Below are positions 50,033-58,932 of a stretch of 64,000 nt of DNA, one piece after another (the first letter of the stretch is position 1; each line of letters begins with the position of its first letter). The notes under the pieces are model-generated. The model had not been told where the DNA came from, did no database searches, and saw nothing but the letters and a program-made list of their open reading frames with translations. This DNA comes from Roseofilum halophilum BLCC-M91 (GTDB lineage Bacteria; Cyanobacteriota; Cyanobacteriia; Cyanobacteriales; Desertifilaceae), in assembly GCF_030068445.1 (NCBI RefSeq), contig NZ_JAQPOK010000150.1, forward strand, positions 16,508-80,507, in the 5' to 3' direction. The position numbers and the translations under genes are program-made.

Positions 50033-51433
50033 TTAACCTCGTTTCCAGGATAGCCACCACTTGAGAAAGGTTTGAGACCAAGAGGATTGGTGAAACTGCT
50101 GGAGTTGCCAGCGATCGCCTACTCTCGCCAGCAGTTGTGATACACTGCCGAAAACTCCCGGACTCTCCTGCAATCCTTGCAGCTTGATCCGATGGTGAAG
50201 GGCTAGACTCAGGGATTGAATGACTTCTTCTGCTCTAGTTCCCAACACCGTCGCCCCCAAAATCGTACCATCCGGTTGCACAATCACTTTAATAAATCCA
50301 GTAATCTCTCCGGATAAAACCGCCGCCGGATTAGTTTTTAAATCCTCTTGAATGACCTGGACATCCCCATATCGCCGTCTTGCCCCAGCTTCCGTTAACC
50401 CCACTCTGGCTAAGGTTGGCTTGCTATAGATGGTATAGGGCAACTGGTTATAATCAATGGTAAAGAAGGGGAAAAATAACGCATTTTTAGTCGCAATTTT
50501 TGCCTCATATAAGCTCAGATGGGGTAAGGGATATCCCCCTAAAATATCTCCGCAAGCATAGATTTTTGGGTTCGTAGTTTGTAGCTTATTATTAACCCTT
50601 AAATACTGATTTGTCCAGTCTACTCCTAGTAACTCCAAGGTGGGCGCGGGAAACGGCAGAGCAGGAGGAGTCACGAGTAAAACCCGATCGAAGGCGATCG
50701 CCCGATTACCAACTTGTAACCAGGTTTTGCCCTCAATTATTCGCCCTTGAGCCACCTGAGTTTCCCCTAAAATCTCCACCCCCAGCGCCTCCAGTTGGCT
50801 GTGAATCAGATTAGCCGCTTCCGGTTCTTCCTGGGGCAAAATTCCCGCATCTTCCATAATCAGGGTTACCTTAGACCCCAACTCTTGGAACAGATGCGCC
50901 AACTCAATGCCAAGAGGATTGGAGCCAATAATCGCCAAAGAAGAGGGTACAGACTGCAAACTCGCTAAACTCTTGGGAGTCAGATAACCCGTACTCGCCA
51001 ACCCCTCAATCTCAACCCTAGGCTGAGTTGGAGGAGCCAACAAATAGGTAGAAGAGAACAAGCGACGGTTACTTAACGCCACTGCAATTTGTCCCTGTTT
51101 TTCCTCAAACTCCGCCCCCTCCTGAATCAAATCAATCCCCAACTGCTCCAGAGCAGTAGGAGAATCAATCAGCGCCAACGTCTCCACCCCAACTTGCACC
51201 CATTGGCGCAACCGTTCATAGGACAGAGCCTCACCATCGCTCATCGGATACCGTCCATTTTGCCCCGATCGCAACGGTAGGGGTAATTTTAAGCAATCCT
51301 GGAAACTGTAGCCGTGGGAAGTCTCTGGCGGCAAAATCAGGGCAACTCTAGCCCGGTATTGTGCCGCCCTTACTGCCGCATAGGTTCCCGCAGGAGACCC
51401 CCCCCAAATAATCAGATCGTAGTCAACAGACAC
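50033..51433 (-). CDS. Class I pyridine nucleotide-disulfide oxidoreductase-like flavoprotein without the active disulfide
   Basis: The 466-residue protein aligns in outline with lipoamide dehydrogenase/mercuric reductase: FAD site DLIIWGGSPAGTYAAVRAAQ, NAD site LAIIGSNPLGIELAHLFQEL, second FAD motif KIYACGDILGGYPLPHLS, and a C-terminal dimerisation domain (TIYSKPTLARVGLTEAGARR, GTRAEEVIQSLSLA). The redox CxxxxC, normally GGTCVNxGCxPSK, is replaced by HGYSFQDCLKLPLP, and the final HP..E catalytic pair is not seen. It is therefore not a dithiol-dependent enzyme. Substrate unknown. Confidence 0.75.
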   Translation of the reverse strand: MSVDYDLIIWGGSPAGTYAAVRAAQYRARVALILPPETSHGYSFQDCLKLPLPLRSGQNGRYPMSDGEALSYERLRQWVQVGVETLALIDSPTALEQLGIDLIQEGAEFEEKQGQIAVALSNRRLFSSTYLLAPPTQPRVEIEGLASTGYLTPKSLASLQSVPSSLAIIGSNPLGIELAHLFQELGSKVTLIMEDAGILPQEEPEAANLIHSQLEALGVEILGETQVAQGRIIEGKTWLQVGNRAIAFDRVLLVTPPALPFPAPTLELLGVDWTNQYLRVNNKLQTTNPKIYACGDILGGYPLPHLSLYEAKIATKNALFFPFFTIDYNQLPYTIYSKPTLARVGLTEAGARRRYGDVQVIQEDLKTNPAAVLSGEITGFIKVIVQPDGTILGATVLGTRAEEVIQSLSLALHHRIKLQGLQESPGVFGSVSQLLARVGDRWQLQQFHQSSWSQTFLKWWLSWKRG

Positions 51434-51708
51434 AATAAGCAGCGATCGGATAAAGGAACTTTCCCAAACTTCTACACTTCAAACCCAGTCATCCCTAATC
51501 CCAACTCCCTTGGACAAATCCGTAGTACAAAGAACTTGCACAGGGTTGATTACGGATTCAGCACAAGTAGACAGAATAGGAAACTTACAGATAACATCGT
51601 TAGAACCTATTGTATTCTAGCGGTACACTAAAACAAGCTCCTGATTATAACAGGCACTCTCTGACTCTCAGTCTGTGCCTCTCCCTTGCTTCAACTTCGT
51701 CCTAACCT

Positions 51709-52395
51709 ATGACTCGTGTGAACCAACCCAACTCTGACCAGAATACCAACCCGACTCCCGAAAATCCTTGGATTGAGGGACTCAAAACCATTGGACTGGC
51801 CGCCATTCTGGCCATTGGGATTCGTCATTTTGTCGCCGAAGCCCGTTATATTCCCTCCGGGTCAATGTTACCCACATTGCAATATCAACCCACCCACGAT
51901 CGCCTGATTATCGATAAACTCGGCTATCGGTTTGGCGATCCCAAACGGGGGGATATCATTGTCTTTTCCCCCACAGACAAGATGAAGGAAAAAGACCCCA
52001 ATTTCAAAGATGCCTTAATTAAGCGAGTCGTGGGTTTACCAGGCGATAAAATTGAGATTGTCAACGGGAAAATGTATATCAACGATCGCCCCTTAGAAGA
52101 ACATTATGTGGCTTCAGAAATCAACCCTGCCGCCCAGATTACTAACACCTCCGATCATCAATTTACCACCATAGACGTTTGTCCCCCCGATCAACGATTT
52201 CTCGATCAACCGCAAATTGTCCCTCAAGACTCCTATGTGGTATTAGGCGATAATCGCAACAGCAGTTATGATAGTCGCTGTTGGGGAGCCGTACCGCGCA
52301 AAAACATCATCGGTCGCGCCGTGCTTCGCTTTTGGCCCTTGGGACGGTTTGGCACACTCGATGGAGTCCCCATCGATGCAGAAGAAGAAAATTAA
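51709..52395 (+). CDS. lepB: Signal peptidase I
   Basis: The predicted protein has 228 residues. One N-terminal membrane segment ([16 protein letters not shown]) precedes the catalytic serine in [10 protein letters not shown] and the catalytic lysine in [17 protein letters not shown]. Box E reads [17 protein letters not shown]. It removes signal peptides from exported and lumenal proteins. Its last 4 bp overlap the stop of the convergent gene on the minus strand. Confidence 0.95.
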   Translation: MTRVNQPNSDQNTNPTPENPWIEGLKTIGLAAILAIGIRHFVAEARYIPSGSMLPTLQYQPTHDRLIIDKLGYRFGDPKRGDIIVFSPTDKMKEKDPNFKDALIKRVVGLPGDKIEIVNGKMYINDRPLEEHYVASEINPAAQITNTSDHQFTTIDVCPPDQRFLDQPQIVPQDSYVVLGDNRNSSYDSRCWGAVPRKNIIGRAVLRFWPLGRFGTLDGVPIDAEEEN

Positions 52396-53951
52396 TCCGT
52401 TCGTTTGGGTAGGAGCAAGACTAAAAGGATAATCGCCAACACTAACCCCCATCCGAGACTCAAACCCACCGATTTTACAAAGGGATGCACAGTCGTAGCC
52501 TGGGCATCCCAAGGCATCAGAATAGGTTGTTCTTCGATCAGGGCATAGCTCGTAGCAATGACACTAGCAGCCGCCATGCCCCCACCAACCACCCCAATGG
52601 TAATATTTAAGTTGCGGCTATCAATAGACTCTTGTTCGCTACTCTCTTTAATCTCTCCTTCTAGCGTCACCAACTTATTTTGTAAGTCCTTACTTTCCCG
52701 AACTTGAGCCGCCATATCTTGATGTAATTCGCGGCTAATTTCCACTTGTTCCACTAACCGTTCTTCCAGAGCGCGATCCGCTTCAATTTGCTCAATCTCT
52801 AACATCCCGCGAATCGTGGCAATCATTTCTTGAAACAGGTTTTGACCCGCGAGTAAATAATTTAAGTCAGTTTCGATTTGTTGCAGATAAGTGTTTTTGG
52901 CTAAGTCCAGAAAAGAGTCCCAGAAGGGAAAACAATCATCCGTCAACTTAGCCTGGTTAATCTCAGTAAATGCCCTTTGAAAATTCTTGATATTAGTGTC
53001 CGTGGTGTTGTAGCACTCCCGGAGCAAGCGCAGGGTTTGGCTATACTTAAATCCCAGTTGGCGGATATCTTTGAGCAAGGTTTTCAAGTCCTTTAACCGT
53101 TTTTCGTCATCCGTTTCTTGCTCAATTTCGCTAAACCGGGGAATTTGTTGCTCTAGTTGGTTGGCTAGGGTTTGCGCTCTTTGGTAGTATTGTTTCGATT
53201 GTTGGGTAGTGAACAGGATTTTATGGCGAAAGCAGAGTAGTGTTTTCAGGGATTGGTTGAAGTTATCGCTATTGATAAAGCAAGATAGGCTATTTTCTTT
53301 GAACTTGAGCCAGACTAAAATATAAATATTTTCCGCTTCGTAGAGAAAGATCGGACTGCCAAACAATTGCCCCTGTTTCACTTGAATATCATTAACCCTA
53401 GTGTCAGGAAATAATCCAGTGACACAATTATCCGCTACGTCACGATATTTATTGATTAGGATGCGATAGTCTTTCAGGGCAATCGGTTTACTGGGTTCGG
53501 CATAGAGGAAAAAGCTTTGACCTAGAGACGGATTTAGGGTAGAATAGGAAAGGACATTATTGGGATTAAAACCGTTAATTTGGTGACAAAGAAGCGGTAT
53601 CTTTCGGTCAGTTTTATCTAAAAAAAGTGTTAGGTCAGCGAGATAAACATCTTGCAACTTTTCAGCGTGAAATGCTCCTTTAGCTTGCAGCGTTGGAGTT
53701 AAGGGGATTTGGCTTAACTTCAGTTTTCGTTGTCCTTTGATCAGGTCTTGCCAGGGTTCATTTTCTTGAATTGGATGCAAGTTGGCGCGGAAGGTTTTCA
53801 GCTCTTCACTGTTAAAAGCAGTGGCAACCGTTGTGGCAAAGGTTTGCCAGAGTGTCTCGGCATTTTTGGCGGGCATTTGATAGCCTTGGTCAAAGTCTGA
53901 CCAAAAGTGGAAAGCATAGAGCGTGAAAATAGGATTTTTGATTTCGGACAT
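52392..53951 (-). CDS. Coiled-coil protein with two C-terminal membrane helices; possible CATRA conflict-system protein
   Basis: The protein has 519 residues from ATG 53951. The N-terminal domain (about 1-200) starts [15 protein letters not shown] and contains [16 protein letters not shown]. The middle (about 255-425) is helical and coiled coil. The C-terminus has two membrane helices (about 435-460 and 488-512) ending in PKRTD. From memory this resembles proteins of the CATRA (caspase/TPR repeat-associated) conflict systems, which fits a CHAT protease and a TPR gene just upstream on the same strand. The resemblance needs a profile search. A copy of its 5' end lies upstream (54044). Confidence 0.5.
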   Translation of the reverse strand: MSEIKNPIFTLYAFHFWSDFDQGYQMPAKNAETLWQTFATTVATAFNSEELKTFRANLHPIQENEPWQDLIKGQRKLKLSQIPLTPTLQAKGAFHAEKLQDVYLADLTLFLDKTDRKIPLLCHQINGFNPNNVLSYSTLNPSLGQSFFLYAEPSKPIALKDYRILINKYRDVADNCVTGLFPDTRVNDIQVKQGQLFGSPIFLYEAENIYILVWLKFKENSLSCFINSDNFNQSLKTLLCFRHKILFTTQQSKQYYQRAQTLANQLEQQIPRFSEIEQETDDEKRLKDLKTLLKDIRQLGFKYSQTLRLLRECYNTTDTNIKNFQRAFTEINQAKLTDDCFPFWDSFLDLAKNTYLQQIETDLNYLLAGQNLFQEMIATIRGMLEIEQIEADRALEERLVEQVEISRELHQDMAAQVRESKDLQNKLVTLEGEIKESSEQESIDSRNLNITIGVVGGGMAAASVIATSYALIEEQPILMPWDAQATTVHPFVKSVGLSLGWGLVLAIILLVLLLPKRTD

Positions 53952-54152
53952 TTTTAATTGATGATGATTTGCTGTAGGGGCGGGTTTTACCAATATTCTA
54001 GAACACCCACAGATATCTTACCTAAACCCGCCCTATTCACCCAGAAAATAGGATTTTTGATATCGGACATTTTGAATTGATGATGATTTCCTGTAGGGGC
54101 GGGTTTTACCAATATTTAGGATACTCAGGAATATGTTATGTAAACCCGCCCC
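53925..54152. repeat. Tandem duplication (119-bp period) of the 5' end of the preceding gene
   Basis: Sequence 53925-54043, which includes the start codon and first nine codons of the 519-residue protein gene plus its upstream region, is repeated at 54044-54152 with few changes. The second copy still reads ATG TCC GAT ATC AAA on the minus strand. Each unit contains the palindrome GTAGGGGCGGGTTTT..AAACCCGCCC. Confidence 0.85.
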
Positions 54153-54274
54153 CCAACTTAGATTTGGTGCGTTACGCTGTCGCTAACGCACCCTACTGGC
54201 TCAGGAATATGTTATGTAAACCCGCCCCGCCAACTTAGATTTGGTGCGTTACGCTGTCGCTAACGCACCCTACT
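54123..54274. repeat. Tandem duplication (about 75-bp period)
   Basis: CTCAGGAATATGTTATGTAA..CCCGCCCC.. followed by the perfect palindrome GGTGCGTTACGC..GCTAACGCACC occurs twice in direct order (54123-54197 and 54199-54274). Confidence 0.8.
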
Positions 54275-54748
54275 GTCGTGACACAGCTAAAAATGTGCAT
54301 TAGGGTAGGGTGGGTTAGGCGGCTAAAACCTTGACTCTGACAGCAATCTATCAATCCGCCGTAACCCACCATTTTAGGGTTGTCACGGCACTACGGGATT
54401 TGCTAAATCCCTCTCCCCGTGGGAGAGACTTTTTTCTCCCCTTCTCCCGTGGGAGAAGGGGTTGGGGGATGAGGGCACAATTTTCATGGTTTACTTCTCT
54501 AGTTTTTAGGTGCGTTACGCTGTCGCTAACGCACCCTACTGCCGTGACACAGCTAAAAATGTGCATTAGCGTAGGGTGGGTTAGGCGGCTAAAACCTAGA
54601 ATCTGACAGCAATCTATCAATCCGCCGTAACCCACCATTTTAGGGTTGTCAAGGCACTACGGGATTTGCTAAATCCCTCTCCCACGGGGAGAGGGACTTT
54701 TTTCTCCCCTTCTCCCGTGGGAGAAGGGGCTGGGGGATGAGGGCACAA
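54243..54748. repeat. Tandem duplication of a 240-bp composite repeat
   Basis: Copy A (54243-54480) and copy B (54509-54748) are about 95% alike. Each contains the GGTGCGTTACGC palindrome, a long inverted repeat (GTGGGTTAGGCGG..CCGCCGTAACCCAC), the GTCA(A/C)GGCACTAC motif seen at 7946-8068, and a member of the 'ccctctccc..gatgaggg' family. Confidence 0.85.
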
Positions 54749-54774
54749 GTTTCTGGGTTGCCTTCTGGGTTGAG

Positions 54775-56523
54775 CTACTGTTGTTTCTCGTTGGTTTGGC
54801 CTAATCGGTTGAGGTTTTCTAGGTATTTTTCGTAAGCTCTTCTAACGATTTCTTCTGGTGTTTCTTCCTCTTCGTTGGCATCGTTGGGCCCCATTTGGCT
54901 GAGGTCGTTTTCGATGTTTTCTTCGACGTTGGGATGGGTTTGGCACCAGGCTTTGATTTTGGCCGCTAGGGTTTCTAGGCTGTCCGTGGGTTGGAGGTCT
55001 AAGCCTTGAATTTGGCTTAAAAATTGGGGTTCGTAGTAGTCGAATAGGTCGGTGAAGGCTTTGACGATGGCTGCGGGGGTGGCATGTTCGGGGATGGACA
55101 TGGTGCGTAAGGCCTCTTCTATGTTTTGGGTGGTGAGGGTGAGGGGTTGGGTTTCGCCGATGAGGGTAAACCCAGACCAGGATTCGGGTTTGGGAAACCG
55201 GGTTTTGGTGTTGAGCATAGCATGACGGAGGGCGGAGGCGCGGTTTTCGCCGTTCGCCAGGTTTTGGTAAAACTCCGTCATCAGGACTTTGGCGGCTGGT
55301 GCGCCGATGTTCCAGAGGGAGACAACGAGACTGGGAACTCCCGCGAGAATGAAACAGCGAGACAAGCCGATAATGCCATCGCCAGTAATTTTACCCTTGC
55401 CGGTGCTACAGGCGCTGAGGACAACAATCTCGGCGTTGATTTGTTGGTCGAGAATTTCGGCGGCATTGAGAGCGCCATCGCTGTCAGCATCGGGAGCAAG
55501 GACAATAGTTCCGGGAATGGTTCCGGGAATGTCGTCCAGGTTGGTGTCTTCGGGTTGGTATTCGTCCAGGAGTCCGTGGGCGAAGATATGGACGATGCGG
55601 GTTTGCAGCATTTGGGTGATGACGGCGACTTTGGTGGCACTGTCCCCCATGATGGGGAGAGTGTCGAGAATCCTGGCAATGGTTTGGGCGGCTTCCTGCA
55701 TATACTCGTAGGAGCGCAGGTTGTAGGGGTTGTTTTGGAATTTGGGGTGCAGGGTGGGTTCGGCGACGACCAGGGCCTTTTTCTGGGTTCGGTGCAGGCG
55801 CTGCTGTTGGGCGTGGGTGGTCTCTAGGACTTGGATGGAGGGAGCGGTGAGGGGGGTATGGTCTTGGATCAGATAGCGTCCTTCTGGGTTCTGTAAGGAG
55901 GCGAAGGGAACCAAATAGAGGGCATAGTGGGGAATGAAGATGACCCGCGCTTCGGGATCGGCGGGCAGGAGGTCGGCAATGGGGGCGATGAGGATATCGT
56001 AGAGGTATTGCAGCCAGGGAAAGTGACCGTCGCGGGGTTTTTCTTCCGGGTTGAGTTTGAGGGGTTGGTTGTCTTTTTCAGCGATGCCGATGGAGACTCG
56101 CGCCCGCAGAATTAGGGTTTCCAGGTTGTCGAGGTCGTCTTCAGTGATGGGGGAGCGGCGAAATTCGATGTTGCCCGTGGGTTGGATGACCCAGATATAG
56201 AGTCCTTCATAGACAATGGAGTATTCGACGAGGGTGGCGTTTTGGCTTTGGGCAACTTGCTTGATATTCTCTATATTAAAAGTCCAAGTTTTTGTTTCTT
56301 GTTTGGATATTCCTAATCGTTCCTTGAGCGATTCTACAAATACACGAGTTCGCCCTCTTTCAGAAATTTCTAAAGCTTGTGCAAACTTTTTTTTGTTAAC
56401 TAAATCTTTTTGATAGTCCTGGTAAATTTGAATTTGAGAATCAAAAAAGACTATTTTTTGACTCTCATCACTTATTTGAGCAAGTAAAGATTCAGTGTTT
56501 TTGATTATACTCAAGTATTGCAT
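54775..56523 (-). CDS. CHAT-domain (caspase-like) protease
   Basis: The predicted protein has 582 residues. Residues about 1-100 are helical (ending KKFAQALEISERGRTRVFVE, the usual junction between TPRs and CHAT). The CHAT domain has the catalytic histidine in RIVHIFAHGLLDE (about 315) and the cysteine in EIVVLSACSTGKGKITGDGI (about 370), then LSRCFILAGVPSLVVSLWNI. The C-terminal 110 residues are acidic and helical (EEEETPEEIVRRAYEKYLEN). TPR repeats normally precede CHAT in the same chain; here they are in a separate gene ending 52 bp upstream. Likely a conflict or cell-death protease. Confidence 0.9.
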   Translation of the reverse strand: MQYLSIIKNTESLLAQISDESQKIVFFDSQIQIYQDYQKDLVNKKKFAQALEISERGRTRVFVESLKERLGISKQETKTWTFNIENIKQVAQSQNATLVEYSIVYEGLYIWVIQPTGNIEFRRSPITEDDLDNLETLILRARVSIGIAEKDNQPLKLNPEEKPRDGHFPWLQYLYDILIAPIADLLPADPEARVIFIPHYALYLVPFASLQNPEGRYLIQDHTPLTAPSIQVLETTHAQQQRLHRTQKKALVVAEPTLHPKFQNNPYNLRSYEYMQEAAQTIARILDTLPIMGDSATKVAVITQMLQTRIVHIFAHGLLDEYQPEDTNLDDIPGTIPGTIVLAPDADSDGALNAAEILDQQINAEIVVLSACSTGKGKITGDGIIGLSRCFILAGVPSLVVSLWNIGAPAAKVLMTEFYQNLANGENRASALRHAMLNTKTRFPKPESWSGFTLIGETQPLTLTTQNIEEALRTMSIPEHATPAAIVKAFTDLFDYYEPQFLSQIQGLDLQPTDSLETLAAKIKAWCQTHPNVEENIENDLSQMGPNDANEEEETPEEIVRRAYEKYLENLNRLGQTNEKQQ

Positions 56524-56575
56524 CAACCTTTTTCACCTGTATATTAACCCTTATATTTTCCAAAAAAAAAATAAA

Positions 56576-57424
56576 TCAAGAATTAAGTATTCTGCCGAGC
56601 TTTTGGTTGATTTGTACTGATTCTTCATGGCATTCTATAGCCATATGATATTCCCCCAATGAACGGTATATAGTGCCTAAATTTCCTAGAGAATTAGCTT
56701 GTCCCCAGAGGTCTCCTATTTCTTTTTTGATAGTTAGGGCTTGCTGATGATAGTCTATAGCTGTCTGACATTCTCCTAATGAATAGTAAGCAGTCCCTAG
56801 ATTTCCCAAGGAAGCAGCTTCTCCCTGCCGATCTCCTAGTTCCCTTTGGATAGTTAAAGACTGCTCGTGGTAGTCGATCGCTCTTTGGTATTGCCCTAAT
56901 GATTGGTAGGCATTGCCCAGATTTCCCAGGGAAGCTGCCTCTCCCTGGCGATCGCCGATTTCCTTCGCTATAGTTAATAATTGCTGGTGGAAGTTGATCG
57001 CTTTTTGGTATTGCCCTAATGAATAGTAGGCAAGGCCCAGATTTCCCAGGGAATTTGCCTCTCCCTGGCGATATCCGATTTCCCTGGCTATGGTTAAAGA
57101 CTGCTCGTGGAAGTCGATCGCTCTTTGGTATTGCCCTAATGAATAGTAGGCACTGCCCAGATTTCCCAGGGAAATTGCCTCTCCCTGGCGATCGCCGATT
57201 TCCCTGGCTATGGTTAAAGACTGCTCGTGGAAGGCGATCGCTCTTTGGTATTGCCCTAATGAATCGTAGGCAAGGCCCAGATTTCCCAGGGAAGAAGCCT
57301 CTCCCTGGCGATTTCCGATTTCTCGATAGAGGGCGAGTGCGTGTTCCCAGGAGGCGAAAGCTTCGCGAAACTGGCTTTTTTGGTATTGCTCTATGCCTTG
57401 GTTGAGTAGTTCGTCTGCATCCAT
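56576..57424 (-). CDS. TPR (Kinesin-light-chain type) repeat protein
   Basis: The 282-residue protein is made of about seven 40-residue TPR units with the pattern GEAxSLGNLGxAYxSLGQYQ and RAIDFHEQSLTIAREIGDRQ, preceded by a short N-terminal TPR (NQGIEQYQKSQFREAFASW). TPRs are protein-binding scaffolds and here probably recruit or regulate the CHAT protease encoded next. The DNA of the units is almost identical (see repeat entry). After its TGA a run of ten T residues precedes the CHAT gene, and no frame joins the two. Confidence 0.9.
   Translation of the reverse strand: MDADELLNQGIEQYQKSQFREAFASWEHALALYREIGNRQGEASSLGNLGLAYDSLGQYQRAIAFHEQSLTIAREIGDRQGEAISLGNLGSAYYSLGQYQRAIDFHEQSLTIAREIGYRQGEANSLGNLGLAYYSLGQYQKAINFHQQLLTIAKEIGDRQGEAASLGNLGNAYQSLGQYQRAIDYHEQSLTIQRELGDRQGEAASLGNLGTAYYSLGECQTAIDYHQQALTIKKEIGDLWGQANSLGNLGTIYRSLGEYHMAIECHEESVQINQKLGRILNS
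56860..57340 (-). repeat. Near-identical 120-bp coding repeats within the TPR gene
   Basis: Four 120-bp units (each beginning CTCTCCCTGGCGAT on the plus strand, at about 56940, 57060, 57180 and 57300) differ at only a few bases, including synonymous positions. This implies recent duplication or gene conversion, so the repeat number may vary between strains. Confidence 0.85.
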
Positions 57425-57906
57425 AGGTCAATTAATAATGAACAATTAACAATTAATAATGAACAATAGTTCTGGGTTGGTGGGTTGGGTTTCGGGTGGG
57501 TGGGGGCGGGTTTAGAGGATTGATGGTTTGGTGTTCTAGATTTGGGTATAACCCGCCCCTACGATTGAATGAACAATTAACAATGAACAATGAACAATTA
57601 ACAATTAACAATTAACAATGAACAATTAACAATTAACAATTTTCATGTCGGCGACAGCCGAAACAATGGTTGTGGGTGGGTGTTCTAGATTGTGCCCTCT
57701 CCCTATATCCCTCTCCCACGGGAGAGGGACTTTTCTCCCCTTCTCCCGTGGGAGAGGGCTTGCCCTGAGCGAAGCCGAAGGGGGTTGGGGGATGAGGGCG
57801 AATTTCTGGCCGGCCTATCTACAACCCCAATATTGTAGATAAAGCTACGTCTAAGTCTGCTAAGTAGCGATCGTCCAAGTGACCGATGATATTAACAATG
57901 CGGGAT
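57425..57906. repeat. Repeat-filled intergenic region
   Basis: From the TPR start to MITE-B copy 2 there is no credible gene. It holds AACAATT/AACAATG heptamer tracts (about 57427-57466 and 57566-57640), the 'ATGTCGGCGACAGCCGAAAC' repeat also present at 2879-2898, and one member of the 'ccctctccc..gatgaggg' family (57698-57798). Confidence 0.75.
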
Positions 57907-58043
57907 TTACAGCGCTTCGCGCGGTAATGGGTAATGGGTAATGGGTAATGGGAAAACCATTTTTTACGCTAGAGTGCCCATTCTTCAGGCTTTTCATGGG
58001 ACAACACTCTCAAGGAAGATTTCGATTACTGTACCTCATAACA
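57907..58043 (-). mobile_element. MITE-B copy 2
   Basis: An inverted copy of the 21597-21761 element: the palindrome end TTACAGCGCTTCGCGC, four GGTAATG heptamers, then GGGAAAACCATTTTTTACGC .. CTTTTCATGGGACAACACTC .. ACTGTACCTCATAACA. The unique part matches copy 1 at about 90%. It begins 1 bp after the stop codon of the antitoxin-like gene at 58045, where a toxin start codon would be expected. Confidence 0.75.
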
Positions 58044-58044
58044 T

Positions 58045-58299
58045 TCACCATTGAATTTCCCCACAGGCTAAACGCTCTTCATAGTCTTGTAAATTAGACA
58101 AATAATCGGAAAACCCTGATTCTGCTAAAACAGACTCTCGATCGCGATCGCCATTAGCACCCGTGGTTTCGGCTTGAATGGAATTAAGGAGTGCTTGGAC
58201 TAAGTGCCAGCGATTCCTTTCCTTCGGACATGAACGGAAAGCTCCGCTAACGCCTATGGGTAATGCTAGGATGCGATCGAGTAATTCTGGTGCTGTCAT
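58045..58299 (-). CDS. Antitoxin-like protein, paralogue of the gene at 58915
   Basis: The predicted protein has 84 residues. Its N-terminal 45 residues are nearly identical to the protein at 58915-59289 (ELLDRILALPIG..RWHLVQALLNSIQAETTG); the C-terminus (SDYLSNLQDYEERLACGEIQ) has the look of small cyanobacterial VapB-type antitoxins. A 14-residue stretch, VSGAFRSCPKERN, interrupts what is otherwise a short helix, apparently encoded by a small palindromic repeat. No toxin follows; MITE-B starts directly after the stop. Confidence 0.65.
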   Translation of the reverse strand: MTAPELLDRILALPIGVSGAFRSCPKERNRWHLVQALLNSIQAETTGANGDRDRESVLAESGFSDYLSNLQDYEERLACGEIQW

Positions 58300-58401
58300 T
58301 TCTTCTGTGCCACATCAATCTTCTTCATGGTAGCGCGATCGCCGTTATGGGGAGCGATGGCGATCGCATTGGTGAAGGGGAAGAAACCAGGTTTGTAGCG
58401 G

Positions 58402-58782
58402 CTAAGGATTAAAAGGGTTATACAGTGCCAAGCCGATAATTCTGTGGAAATCTGCTATGTTACGAGTGACCAGCGTATAGCCTTGTACAAATGCACAAGC
58501 GGCGATCGTAGCATCGGGTAGTTTCAAGCGGTAACTTTGCCGAATGTGAGCAGCACTGTCTAAAATTGTCTCCGTCAGGGTTACTGAGGAAAGCTTTCTC
58601 AAAAAGCTTCTGATCTGATTGGCTTCCCTTGGGGTTAAGGCTGGATAACAGAGTAATTCAATCCAAGTTAAAGGGCAATAGTAACCTTCATGATTACCCG
58701 CTAAAATATCGGCAAACAAGGGCTGAACCACTGCATCTCCATTGAAATAATAGATAAAAATATTCGTATCGAGTAAATATCT
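58402..58782 (-). pseudogene. VapC-type PIN-domain toxin with start codon removed by MITE-A
   Basis: An open frame of 126 codons reads RYLLDTNIFIYYFNGDAVVQ..., the conserved PIN N-terminus with its first catalytic aspartate, through ITWIELL-like, ETILDSAAHIRQ and LPDATIAACAFVQ to TRNIADFH. It begins at the border of MITE-A without any start codon. Later GTG starts (58731) omit the first catalytic Asp. Removing MITE-A with one TA restores ATG ACT AGA TAT TTA, giving MTRYLLDTN. PIN toxins cleave RNA. As it stands the gene is disabled. Confidence 0.85.
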
Positions 58783-58932
58783 ATAGCTAGTCTAAATGAG
58801 TTGTGCAACAGGAAATGCCCTCTCCCTAATCCCTCTCCCACTCCGAGAGGGACTTCTGCTCCCCTTCTCCTGCGGGAGAAGGGGCTGGGGGATGAGGGGC
58901 AGCTATTACATCACTCATTTAGGTTTGCTATA
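58782..58932 (-). mobile_element. MITE-A copy 2, inserted between antitoxin and vapC
   Basis: The 151-bp element has ends TATAGCTAGTCTAAATGAGTT and the inverse of TATAGCAAACCTAAATGAGT, as in copy 1 (516-699), with a shorter central repeat. It is flanked by a TA duplication. On one side it supplies the last codons (AGC AAA CCT AAA TGA) of the upstream antitoxin gene; on the other it abuts the second codon of vapC. Confidence 0.85.

Noticed and set aside
55126..55827. Long plus-strand frames opposite the CHAT gene
   Set aside because: They are glycine-rich mirror translations of the CHAT coding strand with no ribosome-binding site or family resemblance.
56524..56575. Frameshift joining the TPR and CHAT genes into one protein
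   Set aside because: An in-frame TGA lies just before the CHAT start and the TPR frame ends earlier; no single-base change in the T-run restores a continuous frame that I can see, so they are treated as two genes.
56860..57340. Regular repeats that could look like a CRISPR array
   Set aside because: The unit is 120 bp, in frame and encodes TPRs; there are no unique spacers and no cas genes.
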